From NCBI GenBank assembly GCA_041392475.1, contig JAWKLZ010000002.1, forward strand, positions 1,806,501-1,870,500: DNA of 64,000 bases. The letters are read 5' to 3'. Each line of letters starts with the position of its first letter. The first letter of the stretch is position 1. The translations under genes were made by a program, and so were the position numbers. This document shows positions 44,238-53,815 of the stretch, piece by piece. This stretch comes from Chitinophagales bacterium (lineage in GTDB: Bacteria > Bacteroidota > Bacteroidia > Chitinophagales > UBA2359). The notes under the pieces are model-generated. The model did not search any database and was not told where the DNA came from. It saw only the letters and a program-made list of their open reading frames with translations.

Positions 44238-45377
44238 TCATGAAAAAAGTGTTTTATAGACCTCCTCTATGCCTTCCTTTAAAAAAAAATCTTCTATAAT
44301 TTGTCTATTTTTAATTTGATCTTCTTTGGTTATCTTCAAATCGAGGTTTATACTATTACCTTCAATAGAAAAAACCTTAACTCCAATTTTTTCTAAAAAA
44401 CGGAAAGTAGTTATTTCAGGGTACATGAACACCGTTTTTCCCAAATACAAAAATATAATAATGTTTCCCATGCCTTGTGACCGCAAATGCCCCATCACAC
44501 AAACATCTATTTGTTCTAAAAATGTGAAATAATCAGGGTAGTTATAATATTTTGTTATTCCATGAAAATTTTCTTTGTACAATGATGTTCCATTTTCTAT
44601 GACAAGGTCTATATATTTTGAGTTCCCATAAGAAAGAGGAACCCATACCTCCAAATCATCCCTATTAGGTATCTTTTTAAACAGATCTAAGTGATTATTA
44701 GTTGGATCTCCAGAATTACCAATAAGAATATGGGTGTTATTGGGGTTTATCGAAAAGGGACTTTTACCAACTGTAGTGTTGTGTTTTAAATTCCAGTAAA
44801 ATCTTGAGTAAAAGAATTTTTTAAATTTAGCTCCAGTCTGAAAATACGATTTCAGCAACTCGTAATCATATATATTATAATGATATATAAAATCTACTTT
44901 CCTCAGAGATTCTTGCCTTAGCCGTTTATCCCTCTTTATTAGAAAAGGTTTTGCTATTTCTAGCAAGTTTCTAAATGGAAATTTATTCAATAATTTTTTC
45001 TTATAGCCAGGATGTAGTAAAACAATTCTCTCTGACTCGGAATCATATAATGGGAAAACAATTCCTGAGTCGGTATAAAAATCTATTCCCCAAAAAATCC
45101 ATGCAACTTTACAATGTGTTTTAGTCTTAATGAGCCATTTGGTAACGTCTCTTCGCATATTGTGGATAATAAGGGTGTCTTCTGCTGATAAACTTTCAAT
45201 ATTTTCCTTTAAAGTCTTACTCCATAACTTTGCTTCCACTACCATAGGTTCTTTTACATACTTAAATGGTTTAGAGCTTCTACATAAAAATATATTATTA
45301 TTAATATCTCCAAATAAGTCAATAGTTTTTATAAAATCATCTGTAAACTTTTCATCTAAAACTAAGTGAACATTCAT
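44238..45377 (-). CDS. Fuc4NAc transferase-like glycosyltransferase (WecF / GT56 family)
   Basis: 379 residues. The central phrase ILIGNSGDPTNNHLDLFKKI, followed by VWVPLSYGNSKYIDLV and a FLEQIDVCVMGHLRSQGMGN block, matches the WecF / TDP-Fuc4NAc:lipid II transferase family. Those enzymes add Fuc4NAc to a lipid-linked disaccharide. The presence of wecE in the same locus supports a dTDP-Fuc4NAc donor. It is AT-rich compared with the flanking housekeeping genes. There is no signal peptide; it probably acts peripherally at the inner membrane. Confidence 0.72.
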   Translation of the reverse strand: MNVHLVLDEKFTDDFIKTIDLFGDINNNIFLCRSSKPFKYVKEPMVVEAKLWSKTLKENIESLSAEDTLIIHNMRRDVTKWLIKTKTHCKVAWIFWGIDFYTDSGIVFPLYDSESERIVLLHPGYKKKLLNKFPFRNLLEIAKPFLIKRDKRLRQESLRKVDFIYHYNIYDYELLKSYFQTGAKFKKFFYSRFYWNLKHNTTVGKSPFSINPNNTHILIGNSGDPTNNHLDLFKKIPNRDDLEVWVPLSYGNSKYIDLVIENGTSLYKENFHGITKYYNYPDYFTFLEQIDVCVMGHLRSQGMGNIIIFLYLGKTVFMYPEITTFRFLEKIGVKVFSIEGNSINLDLKITKEDQIKNRQIIEDFFLKEGIEEVYKTLFS

Positions 45378-45456
45378 TTAATTATATTTATTTTTTTCAT
45401 ACAATGAATCAGCAATGAAATTAAAACATTGGAAAAAAGATTGAATGTCATATTAA

Positions 45457-46341
45457 TTACCAATCAAATCTTGTTTGTATTAGCTCGTATAAATCCTCAT
45501 TGTAAGGTGCATAAAAAGTTTTCAATTGTTTTTTAGTAGTTTCACTGATTTTTTCTCCATAGCTTCTCTGGTGAGAAGGTTTAAGAATTTTTGTATCCCA
45601 TCCCCTAAATCCTTTCACATCTAAAAATACCTCTATTTTTTTAAATACTTCCACCATATTGTTTTTTAGTTCATTCATCTCTATTATAAGCAATTGAGAC
45701 GAATGAAAAAACTTCAAATATTCTCTTATCTGTTTTGCATACAATCCCCTTCTCAAAAAATTATGCCCTTCAGAAAAATCATCAAATTTAGAATAGTTTA
45801 ACTCTGTTTCAACAAAATATTCAAAAGATGGGAATGGGTGATGCTCGACAATATTTAAAATCATTTCTCGCTGCTTATCATTCGCAAAAACAGCATTTAC
45901 CTCCAATAATCTTTTCCGTGAAGCATCATTTTCTACTTTCTGTTTAAACATATTCCAAGCAGAATAAGCCCTACTTACAGGATCTCGCAATACGATGATT
46001 AATTTAATAGAGGGAGAGTACTCGTAAATCCTTTTTGCTACATTTGGAAAGAACAAATATTCAGGAGTAGCTTCATAGCTTAGGCTTTGTTTGCTAAAAC
46101 TTGGTATGAATTGCTTATTATACCAATTCCTTCCTTTTGCATACATTTTATCTCTATGGAAAAACCCAATTTCCTTTTCAAAAGATCTTGTTAATTGGGG
46201 GTGACAGCATAGGCTATCAAAAAGCGTGGAAGTTCCTGCTTTTTGCGCTCCAATAATAAGAAATGCTGCATTTTGATTTTGAATCAAATTTAATCGAGAA
46301 ATCCCTTTGTATATTAAATTTTCTGTTTTTCGTACTATCAT
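45457..46341 (-). CDS. Sulfotransferase (heparan-sulfate-type fold)
   Basis: 294 residues. The PAPS-binding loop is LIIGAQKAGTSTLFDSL (~30-46), the 3'-phosphate-binding segment is VLRDPVSRAYSAWNMF, and the late block is FHSSQLLIIEMNELKNN. This is the sulfotransferase-1/3 type family, distinct from the shorter protein at 41930. It is expected to sulfate a sugar hydroxyl of the locus product. It is flanked by gaps of 79 and 53 bases on the same strand, so it is likely part of the long minus-strand transcription unit. Confidence 0.85.
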   Translation of the reverse strand: MIVRKTENLIYKGISRLNLIQNQNAAFLIIGAQKAGTSTLFDSLCCHPQLTRSFEKEIGFFHRDKMYAKGRNWYNKQFIPSFSKQSLSYEATPEYLFFPNVAKRIYEYSPSIKLIIVLRDPVSRAYSAWNMFKQKVENDASRKRLLEVNAVFANDKQREMILNIVEHHPFPSFEYFVETELNYSKFDDFSEGHNFLRRGLYAKQIREYLKFFHSSQLLIIEMNELKNNMVEVFKKIEVFLDVKGFRGWDTKILKPSHQRSYGEKISETTKKQLKTFYAPYNEDLYELIQTRFDW

Positions 46342-46394
46342 ACTTAAATAGGATTTATGTGGCTTTGTAAGACAAAACAGTAACTTAATTTAAG

Positions 46395-47282
46395 TTAAAG
46401 AGATTTTGATTTCCATTTTGGAACTCCCGACAATTTCTCAGTAGAATTTTTCAGCCACCTTGCAGGTGTACCAACATAAACGCCTGATTTCTCCAATGTC
46501 CCAATAACAGTACTTCCTGCACCAATGATAATATCAGTTCCTTTTATTTTAGCACCAGGAGATAGAATAACGCCACAGCCTAAAAAAGTATAGTCTGCTA
46601 TATAAACAGACCCACCTAGCTTAATACCATTAGCAAAATGGCAATGCTTACCAATATAACAACCATGTCCAATAAGCGTTCCATGTGCAATACAAGTTCC
46701 TTTATCAATAACAGTGGACTCGTTTGCAGAACCTCTAACAATTTCTATCAGCGATCCTATCCTACAATCTTCTGCAATGACTACATTACCCAATTGTTCA
46801 AGATAAACCTTTTCCCCTTTATTCCATACCCACATTACACCAGTTGAACCAATAACAGTTCCCGATTCAATAATCGTATTCTTGCCTATAATCGTTTCAG
46901 AATGTATCGTAATGTTCGCATGTATTTCTACATTATCTGCAATAGTACAATTGCCAATTACACATCCAGGCCCAATTTCTACATTTTGTCCTATCTTACA
47001 TTCAACATGGATATATGACTTATACCTCTCGACATAAACCATTTTATCCGTTTCTAAATAATCCTTTTTGAACTGCTTAGATAGTTGATAAAATTCCAAC
47101 TGCGGATTTTCAACGTGTATAAATTCAATGGTATCAGAGTGAGGAAGAGATGGTGTAAAACCAATTTGGCATATCAACGTACAATTTTTCAAGTGTGATA
47201 TGTGAGAAGGGTCGTTACCCGAATAATAGGTAATCGCTCCTTCTTTTGCATTTTTTAATACAGAAAGATAATTACCCTTCAT
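46395..47282 (-). CDS. Left-handed beta-helix acyltransferase, LpxD-like
   Basis: A 295-residue protein. The N-terminal ~100 residues resemble the LpxD uridine-binding region (SVLKNAKEGAITYYSG). Hexapeptide repeats follow (VEIGPGCVIGNCTIADNVEI, TIIGKNTIIESGTVIG). His-containing turns (CIAHGTLIGHGCYIG) supply the likely catalytic base. The C-terminus has the usual VYVGTPARWLKN end. It probably N-acylates an amino sugar for the glycan. The frame extends to 47336, but the ATG at 47282 overlaps the stop of the preceding acyltransferase by 11 bases, a normal coupling arrangement. Confidence 0.78.
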   Translation of the reverse strand: MKGNYLSVLKNAKEGAITYYSGNDPSHISHLKNCTLICQIGFTPSLPHSDTIEFIHVENPQLEFYQLSKQFKKDYLETDKMVYVERYKSYIHVECKIGQNVEIGPGCVIGNCTIADNVEIHANITIHSETIIGKNTIIESGTVIGSTGVMWVWNKGEKVYLEQLGNVVIAEDCRIGSLIEIVRGSANESTVIDKGTCIAHGTLIGHGCYIGKHCHFANGIKLGGSVYIADYTFLGCGVILSPGAKIKGTDIIIGAGSTVIGTLEKSGVYVGTPARWLKNSTEKLSGVPKWKSKSL

Positions 47283-47742
47283 TCTTTTTGTAGAATTTTG
47301 CAGGTGATCCAAACCAAATTTCATTATCGCCAACATTGCTTCTTACCTGAGAGCACGCACCAATAATAGAATTATTACCTATACTAAAACCAGGCATCAA
47401 AGTTACATTTGCACCTATAAGGACATTGTCGCCTATACCTTTGACTACCTTAACATTATCCTCCTCTAAGTTAGGAGTATCTGTTAATACAAAACTATAT
47501 TTTATTATTGTATTAGAACCTACAATAGCATTGGCAGATATTGTGCATCTACTTCCAAACTTAGTATTGTCCCCAATAACTACATTTTCTCTAATTTCGC
47601 AGTATGCTGTAAATTTGCAGTTTTTACCTATTACTGCTCCTGTTCTTACTATACAAAAAGGGCCTATTTTAGTATTGTCCCCTATAGTCACTCCATCTTC
47701 TATATAAGCTAAAGGATGAATACTTACATTTTTTCCAATCAT
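47272..47742 (-). CDS. Hexapeptide-repeat (left-handed beta-helix) acetyltransferase
   Basis: 156 residues made almost entirely of I/V-G-x-x-x-x hexapeptides (VTIGDNTKIGPFCIV, VVIGDNTKFGSRCTI). An insert loop (TDTPNLEEDNVKVV) and a GSPAKFY end are as in the QdtC/FdtC/WbbJ acetyltransferases. It lies directly after the DegT aminotransferase gene, a pairing typical of dTDP-amino-deoxyhexose biosynthesis. It is a candidate for the acetyl-CoA-dependent N-acetylation of that amino sugar. Translationally coupled to the LpxD-like gene. Confidence 0.8.
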   Translation of the reverse strand: MIGKNVSIHPLAYIEDGVTIGDNTKIGPFCIVRTGAVIGKNCKFTAYCEIRENVVIGDNTKFGSRCTISANAIVGSNTIIKYSFVLTDTPNLEEDNVKVVKGIGDNVLIGANVTLMPGFSIGNNSIIGACSQVRSNVGDNEIWFGSPAKFYKKNEG

Positions 47743-47778
47743 TTGAATATAAATTTTAGATTTAATAAATTTTATTCT

Positions 47779-48870
47779 TTACAATTCATATATTGAATGA
47801 AATTCTTTAATAATTTGACAAATTCTTTCAGCATCCTTCATTTCCAAGTCAGGATACAAAGGAAGGCACAATATACGTGGTGCAATAGATTCAGATACAG
47901 GACATGCCACTTGCTTCGACAAATAGGATAAGGTATTTAAAGAAGGATAAAAATAACGTCTGGGATTGATATTATTTCTAAGCAATTCCTTCATTATAGA
48001 TACTAACTCCTCCTCAGACCCGAACAATATAGGATAGTAAGAATAATTGTAAATAGTTTTTTGGGGAATCTTAGGGCGTTCTAAGTGCGTATTTACAACC
48101 AATTGCTCATCATAATAATCACAAATTATTTTTCTCTTTTGAATTAGTTCGGGAACTTTTGGTAGATTACACAAACCCATTGCCGCATGAAATTCAGAAT
48201 TTTTACCATTTACACCTATCGTATAATAATCATCTCGAATGTGTCCAAAGCTGCGGTACAAACTCATCTGCTTTGCAATTTCCTCATTATTGGTAACAAC
48301 AGCACCTCCTTCTACAGTATGAAAAAGTTTGGTAGCATGGAAACTCAAGGTACTTATATCTCCATAATTCAACAAAGATTGATTTTTATACTCAACTCCA
48401 AAAGCGTGTGCTCCATCATATATAACTTTTAAATTGTATTTTTTGGCAATTACTTCAATCGCCTCGACATCACAAGGCAAACCATATACATGGGTAGCCA
48501 ATATTGCAGAAGTATCCGAAGTAATGGCAGCTTCGATTTTTGAAGCATCAATACAATAGGTATCAGGGTCAATATCCACAAAAACAGGTTTGCAATTTTC
48601 CCATAGTATAGCAGTCGTAGTAGCAACATAAGAAAAGGGCGTTGTGATAACTTCCCCCTTCAACTGCAATGCTTTAATCGCAATTTGCAGAGCAATTGTA
48701 CCATTGTTTAAAAACAATAAATGCTCAACTCCAAGAAAATTAGATAAGTTCTCCTCAAGCTCTATAACAAGTGGTCCATTATTGGTTAGCCAACAGTTAT
48801 CCCAAATTTTTTCTAAATATTGGACATATTCTGATAATGGAGGCAAATATGATTGAGTAACATTAATCAT
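47779..48870 (-). CDS. DegT/DnrJ/EryC1/StrS aminotransferase (sugar-nucleotide transaminase)
   Basis: A 363-residue PLP-dependent transaminase acting on keto-sugar nucleotides. The signatures are NNGPLVIELEENLSNFLG, the cofactor region TTPFSYVATTTAI, VYDGAHAFGV-type Asp (VIYDGAHAFGVEY) and the PLP Lys in SFHATKLFHTVEGG. It is similar in type to VioA/RfbE-like enzymes, which make 4-amino-4,6-dideoxyglucose or perosamine; the exact sugar cannot be told. It is a different subfamily from WecE at 34763/36338. The acetyltransferase gene follows after 36 bases. Confidence 0.86.
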   Translation of the reverse strand: MINVTQSYLPPLSEYVQYLEKIWDNCWLTNNGPLVIELEENLSNFLGVEHLLFLNNGTIALQIAIKALQLKGEVITTPFSYVATTTAILWENCKPVFVDIDPDTYCIDASKIEAAITSDTSAILATHVYGLPCDVEAIEVIAKKYNLKVIYDGAHAFGVEYKNQSLLNYGDISTLSFHATKLFHTVEGGAVVTNNEEIAKQMSLYRSFGHIRDDYYTIGVNGKNSEFHAAMGLCNLPKVPELIQKRKIICDYYDEQLVVNTHLERPKIPQKTIYNYSYYPILFGSEEELVSIMKELLRNNINPRRYFYPSLNTLSYLSKQVACPVSESIAPRILCLPLYPDLEMKDAERICQIIKEFHSIYEL

Positions 48871-48916
48871 TTCTGAGAAAATTTACGGATACAATTGATG
48901 TTGCAAGTTACTAATT

Positions 48917-50386
48917 TCATTTTTGAAAAGCTTTAGCATACGGGGCTATAAGTTCTAAAAAGTTATAGAAAGCCTTCAATTTAAAAATATATGCTAATAG
49001 ACCATAGGAAAATACTCCAGCAAAAACATCAATAGCTAAAATAACTATTTTTTTTAGTTCATTAAATTGTGATAGTTGTAAATTTACGCACCAAACCAAT
49101 GCTCCCATTATCAGAGCGGTAAATAGTATTGGAAATAAGTTGGTTAGTTGTTTTACTACACTAAGATTAATTATCCCCCCCCCATAATACATAACAACAG
49201 GTAGATTGACCAATGCTGCTGCCAATAAACCTAAAGCAACTCCTTCTATGCCCCAGTTTAGGCCAATGACAACGCCTCCAATCAAGGTAAAACGCTCAAA
49301 CAAACCAACCTTGAATAATAGATTACTATAACCCAATCCTAAGAAAATACTTTTAAATAATTCATTGATGGATGACACCAAACCAATACAGGAAAATATT
49401 TTGAGTATCGGAATAATCGAAATCCATTTGGGACCCAATAATGACCTTACAAAAGTATCTGAGCACACAAACATACCAACCATTAAAGGAAAAGTTACAA
49501 GAGCTGTTATTCTGTTAAGTTTCAAAAAAATATTTCTGACTAAATTTCTATCCTCCTGAATTTTTGCAAAGGTTGGAAACAATACTTGCATAATAACCTG
49601 ACCAATTCTATTAATTGGGTTCAACACTACAACATACGCTTGCCTATATAAACCTAAAGCACTTCCAGATAAATATTTGCCTATCAAAACTTTGTCAATA
49701 TTTCCCGTCCAATATTTTAATGATTGACTACCAAATAAGTTGATACTAAAGCCCCAAATATCTCGAATAGACTGCCAATCAAATATCATTTTAGGTTTCC
49801 ACTCACTTAGATACCACAATAAAACACATGAAATAATAGCCATTGTCAAGGTCTGAAACACCAAACTCCAAACACCATACCCCCAATAAGCTAACAAAAC
49901 AGAACTGAAACCTGAAACAATTGTAGCCATTATTTCAACCTTTGCAATAGACTTAAAATCAATTGCCTTAATGAAAATAATTCGTTGTACAACATTCAGT
50001 GAATAGATAAGAAAATTAAATGAAAGTACAATTGTAATAAACTGTAATTCAGGCTCATTATAAAACGATGCCACATAAGAAGCCGAAAACGCCACGATGA
50101 AGGTAGTAATAAGTCCCAAGCCTGCGTTAAACCAAAAAACCGTAGATAGATCTTTTTCAGTAATCCCCTGTTTCTGAATAAGTGCTTGTCCAAAACCAAA
50201 ACTCACTATTATCCGAGCAAATTCTATGATAATGTTTACCATTGCAATTAAACCAAAATCTTCTGGCTCAAGCAATCGTGCCAAGATTATACTAGTGATT
50301 ATAGCAGAAGTAAACATCCCAAACTGATTTGCCCCACTCCAAAAGACACCTGAGATAGTCCTATTTCTCAATGTTTTACCATTCAA
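48917..50386 (-). CDS. Wzx-type polysaccharide flippase (MOP family)
   Basis: A 489-residue membrane protein with about 12-14 helices. It opens with TISGVFWSGANQFGMF and has the LLEPEDFGLIAM segment that is nearly universal in WzxC-like lipopolysaccharide exporters. It should flip the undecaprenyl-linked repeat unit across the inner membrane. This indicates a Wzx/Wzy-type pathway, although I could not identify a clear Wzy polymerase; the polytopic protein at 40173 is one candidate. Co-directional with its neighbours. Confidence 0.87.
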   Translation of the reverse strand: MNGKTLRNRTISGVFWSGANQFGMFTSAIITSIILARLLEPEDFGLIAMVNIIIEFARIIVSFGFGQALIQKQGITEKDLSTVFWFNAGLGLITTFIVAFSASYVASFYNEPELQFITIVLSFNFLIYSLNVVQRIIFIKAIDFKSIAKVEIMATIVSGFSSVLLAYWGYGVWSLVFQTLTMAIISCVLLWYLSEWKPKMIFDWQSIRDIWGFSINLFGSQSLKYWTGNIDKVLIGKYLSGSALGLYRQAYVVVLNPINRIGQVIMQVLFPTFAKIQEDRNLVRNIFLKLNRITALVTFPLMVGMFVCSDTFVRSLLGPKWISIIPILKIFSCIGLVSSINELFKSIFLGLGYSNLLFKVGLFERFTLIGGVVIGLNWGIEGVALGLLAAALVNLPVVMYYGGGIINLSVVKQLTNLFPILFTALIMGALVWCVNLQLSQFNELKKIVILAIDVFAGVFSYGLLAYIFKLKAFYNFLELIAPYAKAFQK

Positions 50387-50487
50387 TAGATTGTGATTTT
50401 AAGGGAAAAATGATAATTCAAGATGGAATATTTTAAGGTAAGGCAATCTCAATTTGGCTTTTACCAATTTAAGCATAGTTTTCACCT

Positions 50488-51681
50488 CTATTTTGCCTTC
50501 AATTTGGAAGAAGATTCAATAAATCCCAGTATATTCTCAGCTCTTTTTTCCCAACTATACAATTGTGCTTGAGAATAATTATTATTTATTAGTTGCTGTC
50601 TCAAAGTTTCATCCTCCAAAAGTTGATCTATCTTCTTAGCGAGATCTTTTTCATTTTCAGGCTCAAAAAACAGACAATTTTCTCCGTTTTTTAACAATTG
50701 ACGCATTGAATACAAATTTGAGGCAATGATTGGCAAGCCCATCGCCATGTATTCATAAGTCTTCAACGGAGAAGTATATTTTTTACCTTCACCCATTTCG
50801 TTATTTGGAATAGTAGCTATAGTCACATTATTCAAGACACCAATCAATTCTTTTTGTGGTAAAAAACCTTCAATCAAAATTTCGTTCTTAAGCCCTTCTT
50901 TTTGTATCAGTTCTTCAATCACTTTTCTATCTTCTCCTATTCCTCCTACTAATAAAAACTTAACATTGGAGGACTTCAAAAACTTATAGGATTTCACAAG
51001 CGTATCTACTCCTTTCCAATCTCCAAAAGTACCCGTATAGGCAACAATTTTATAGCCTCGAAGACTTGGATATTTTTCCAAAAACCCTTCTGCTTCAGTG
51101 TCTTTCTGTAAACTAAAATTATGGATATTCACAGCATTGGGCTGCACAAACATTTTACTTTCATCTATATTGAAAACATGAATTAAGTCTTCTTTTGAGC
51201 CATTGGTAGTTGGAATGAAAATATCCGCCATCGCAATTCCAGCCTTTTCTTGTTGAATATTGATTTTAGGCGAGACAACATGAAGTATATTATGAGGTTC
51301 ATAGACCACTTTTTGCTTGGGTCTCATAAATTTCGGAATCATAGATAAAAAATACACAAAAGAAAAATCTCTCGTATAGATGATATCATACCTATGTAGT
51401 CGGATGTATAGAAGGGCAAAAAGGCAGTAAAACCCTCTGGCTAATTTTTCTAAAAAAAGCGTGCTGGTAACCAATTGTACAGGAATCCGAACCAAATGAA
51501 AATTGGGCTGTAAGAAATAGAATTCAAATATCTCCTGAAATTTCTTTTTAGAACCCCAATGCGAAAAATAGGTAATCTCTGCATGTTGGGCAAAAGCATT
51601 CACCATATTTAGTGTTTGATTGGCATCAGCAGGAACCCTACTACCTATTAATTTTGTTAAATATAAATATGCAATTTTCAT
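50488..51681 (-). CDS. Glycosyltransferase family 4
   Basis: A 397-residue GT-B fold glycosyltransferase. The N-terminal acceptor domain starts MKIAYLYLTKLIGSRVPADAN. The C-terminal nucleotide-sugar domain has VAYTGTFGDWKGVDTLV, FLLVGGIGEDRK and the E-x7-E type KTYEYMAMGLPIIASN motif. Retaining mechanism by family. The donor is unknown. A 35-base gap separates it from the next GT4 gene upstream (51716), so probably one operon. Confidence 0.87.
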   Translation of the reverse strand: MKIAYLYLTKLIGSRVPADANQTLNMVNAFAQHAEITYFSHWGSKKKFQEIFEFYFLQPNFHLVRIPVQLVTSTLFLEKLARGFYCLFALLYIRLHRYDIIYTRDFSFVYFLSMIPKFMRPKQKVVYEPHNILHVVSPKINIQQEKAGIAMADIFIPTTNGSKEDLIHVFNIDESKMFVQPNAVNIHNFSLQKDTEAEGFLEKYPSLRGYKIVAYTGTFGDWKGVDTLVKSYKFLKSSNVKFLLVGGIGEDRKVIEELIQKEGLKNEILIEGFLPQKELIGVLNNVTIATIPNNEMGEGKKYTSPLKTYEYMAMGLPIIASNLYSMRQLLKNGENCLFFEPENEKDLAKKIDQLLEDETLRQQLINNNYSQAQLYSWEKRAENILGFIESSSKLKAK

Positions 51682-51715
51682 TCATTTATTTTTACTCCAA
51701 AAAAACTGAATATAG

Positions 51716-52879
51716 TTAGTTGTTCTTTTGCAAAAGGTTTTTTAGTGCTTGATTGTATAAAGCAACAATATTATCCCACTTATACTCTTTCCGAAAGCCA
51801 TTCACCTTCTCTTGATTCGGCAAATGCCCCTTCAAAAACTTATTTTTGTAATAGTCTTCGAGTCGTTCTGCCAGCCCCTCTACGTCACCATAATCAAAAA
51901 ATCCTCCATTCTCTCCTTCCACCACCACATCAGGATTTCCACTTACAGGAGTTGTCAGCACATACAATCCAGCAGACAAAGACTCCAGAGCTGCAATACT
52001 CATCCCTTCAAACAAAGAAGAAATCACCTGTAAATTTGCAGATTGATACTCTTCCAATATTTCCGTTTTACTGACCCATCCTTTCATTTTCACCCATTTG
52101 TCAAGGTCGTTTTGCTGAATAAAAGCCTCCATTTTTTTCCTAAGCGGCCCATCTCCCAATATGTGTACGGTAAATTCAATTCCCTTAGCACTAAATATTT
52201 TTATGGCCTTCAAAAAAGTAAATGGATCTTTTTGGTCCACCAATCTACCTACCCAAACTATTTTAAACTTTTTGGACTTAATGGCATAATTGGGTTGAAA
52301 ATAGTCGCTATTGCAGCCATTGGGTACTCTATAATTTTTAGAAGCTAATTTTTCGCCAATAAACTTATCCGACCGATCTTTCATTTCTTGGGATTGAACA
52401 AAAAATGTAGTGGCATTTTTGAGGATTTGCTTCAACCAAAAATAGGTCAATGCGTGAAACTTTAGCATTTGCTTAGGGAAGGCAAAAGGAACATCATGTC
52501 CATGAGAAACAACGGTATAGGGGATGTTAAATTTTCGCTTTAAGTACCAACTCACATTCCCCGCAGGTAGCAGATAATGGGCTATAGAAACATCAAAAGA
52601 ATGTTCTTGGCAATATTGTTTCAAAAAAGACATCGCCTTAAACATCCACGACAACATTTCTACAGGATTCGATTCATATACTACTTTTCGTTTTGACTTC
52701 AATTTAATCACCGTCAAATTCTCTGTTTCCAATCTTTCTGCTTCTCCTTCAATCCATGCTGTCACTACGGTCACTTTATGCCCAAGTTTTGCCAAACCTT
52801 CTGCTTGATAGCGGCTAATCACTCCCGCACCTCCTCCCAATGGAGGATATTCATTATTCAATATGAGAATATTCATCAA
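51716..52879 (-). CDS. Glycosyltransferase family 4
   Basis: A 387-residue GT-B glycosyltransferase. The N-terminus is ILILNNEYPPLGGGAGVISRY, with the classic Gly-rich sugar-nucleotide loop. The C-terminal domain has KIVWVGRLVDQKDPFTFLKAI, VHILGDGPLRKKME and SLFEGMSIAALESLSAG. It overlaps the preceding GT2 gene by 26 bases, so translation is probably coupled. It is the second GT4 of the locus; the low identity with 50488-51681 suggests a different linkage. Confidence 0.88.
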   Translation of the reverse strand: MMNILILNNEYPPLGGGAGVISRYQAEGLAKLGHKVTVVTAWIEGEAERLETENLTVIKLKSKRKVVYESNPVEMLSWMFKAMSFLKQYCQEHSFDVSIAHYLLPAGNVSWYLKRKFNIPYTVVSHGHDVPFAFPKQMLKFHALTYFWLKQILKNATTFFVQSQEMKDRSDKFIGEKLASKNYRVPNGCNSDYFQPNYAIKSKKFKIVWVGRLVDQKDPFTFLKAIKIFSAKGIEFTVHILGDGPLRKKMEAFIQQNDLDKWVKMKGWVSKTEILEEYQSANLQVISSLFEGMSIAALESLSAGLYVLTTPVSGNPDVVVEGENGGFFDYGDVEGLAERLEDYYKNKFLKGHLPNQEKVNGFRKEYKWDNIVALYNQALKNLLQKNN

Positions 52880-53804
52880 TATTTACCTTTTCATGAACAA
52901 TATAAAGCGGACGATTTCGCACTTCATCATAAATCCTGCCGACATATTCCCCTAATATCCAGAGTAATATAAAAAAAGCACCCATAAACATAAACAAAAT
53001 AACTACCAAAAATTTGTACAAGTGATAATAGACATCATTGATAAGAGCATCAAATATCATATAAGTCAAAAACCCGCACCCCATCAAAATAGTGATGATT
53101 CCCAACACAAAACCTATCTTCAAAGGCAAAAAAGAAAACCCCATCAAGCCACTCATTCCCAATTGAACCAGTTTGGTAAGGGTATAACCCGATTCTCCTT
53201 CCTCTCGGTCAGGGCGGTAATAGTCGACATAGGCATGTTTGAAGCCCGTCCAAGCTACCATGCCTCTAAAATAGGGAGATTTACCCCGCATTTTGTTGAG
53301 TTCTCGTTGTACTTTCATGTCCACCAATCGGAAATCTCCCACATTTCGGGGAATACTCACTTCCGAGAATTTGTCCAACAGACTGTAGTAAAACTTTGAA
53401 GCATATCGTTTTATAAAGTTATCCTTTCGATAGTTCAACCGTCTTGCATACACAATCGCAAAACCTTGTTTCCATTTGTCAATCATTTCTGCCACCACTT
53501 CAGGAGGGTCTTGTAGGTCGCAATCCATCGAAATAATCGCTTCTCCACCGGCATAACTTAGTCCAGCACCCAAAGCTGCCTGATGTCCAAAATTTCGACT
53601 GAGATTGATACATTTCACTCGTGCATCCAACTTTGAATGATTCAGCAATACATCCCATGTTCCATCTCGACTACCATCATTGACGAAAATGAGTTCCCAA
53701 TTTTGATCATTGAGGGAATCCATCAATGACAGCACTTTCTGATAAAGCATCGGAATGTTTTTTTCCTCATTATAGGCAGGTACCACAAAAGAATACTTTA
53801 TCAT
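52854..53804 (-). CDS. GT2 glycosyltransferase, polyprenyl-phosphate type (GtrB/DPM-like)
   Basis: 316 residues. The GT-A domain starts SFVVPAYNEEKNIP, with FVNDGSRDGTW, the metal site SMDCDLQDPP and RNVGDFRLVD. Two C-terminal membrane helices (GFVLGIITILMGCGFLTYMIF, KFLVVILFMFMGAFFILLWIL) mark the GtrB/ArnC-like group, which load a sugar on undecaprenyl phosphate for use by GT-C enzymes on the outer face. It fits with the GT-C-like membrane proteins in this locus. Overlaps the GT4 gene at its 3' end. Confidence 0.88.
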   Translation of the reverse strand: MIKYSFVVPAYNEEKNIPMLYQKVLSLMDSLNDQNWELIFVNDGSRDGTWDVLLNHSKLDARVKCINLSRNFGHQAALGAGLSYAGGEAIISMDCDLQDPPEVVAEMIDKWKQGFAIVYARRLNYRKDNFIKRYASKFYYSLLDKFSEVSIPRNVGDFRLVDMKVQRELNKMRGKSPYFRGMVAWTGFKHAYVDYYRPDREEGESGYTLTKLVQLGMSGLMGFSFLPLKIGFVLGIITILMGCGFLTYMIFDALINDVYYHLYKFLVVILFMFMGAFFILLWILGEYVGRIYDEVRNRPLYIVHEKVNIDEYSHIE

Positions 53805-53815
53805 TGTAAATAAAC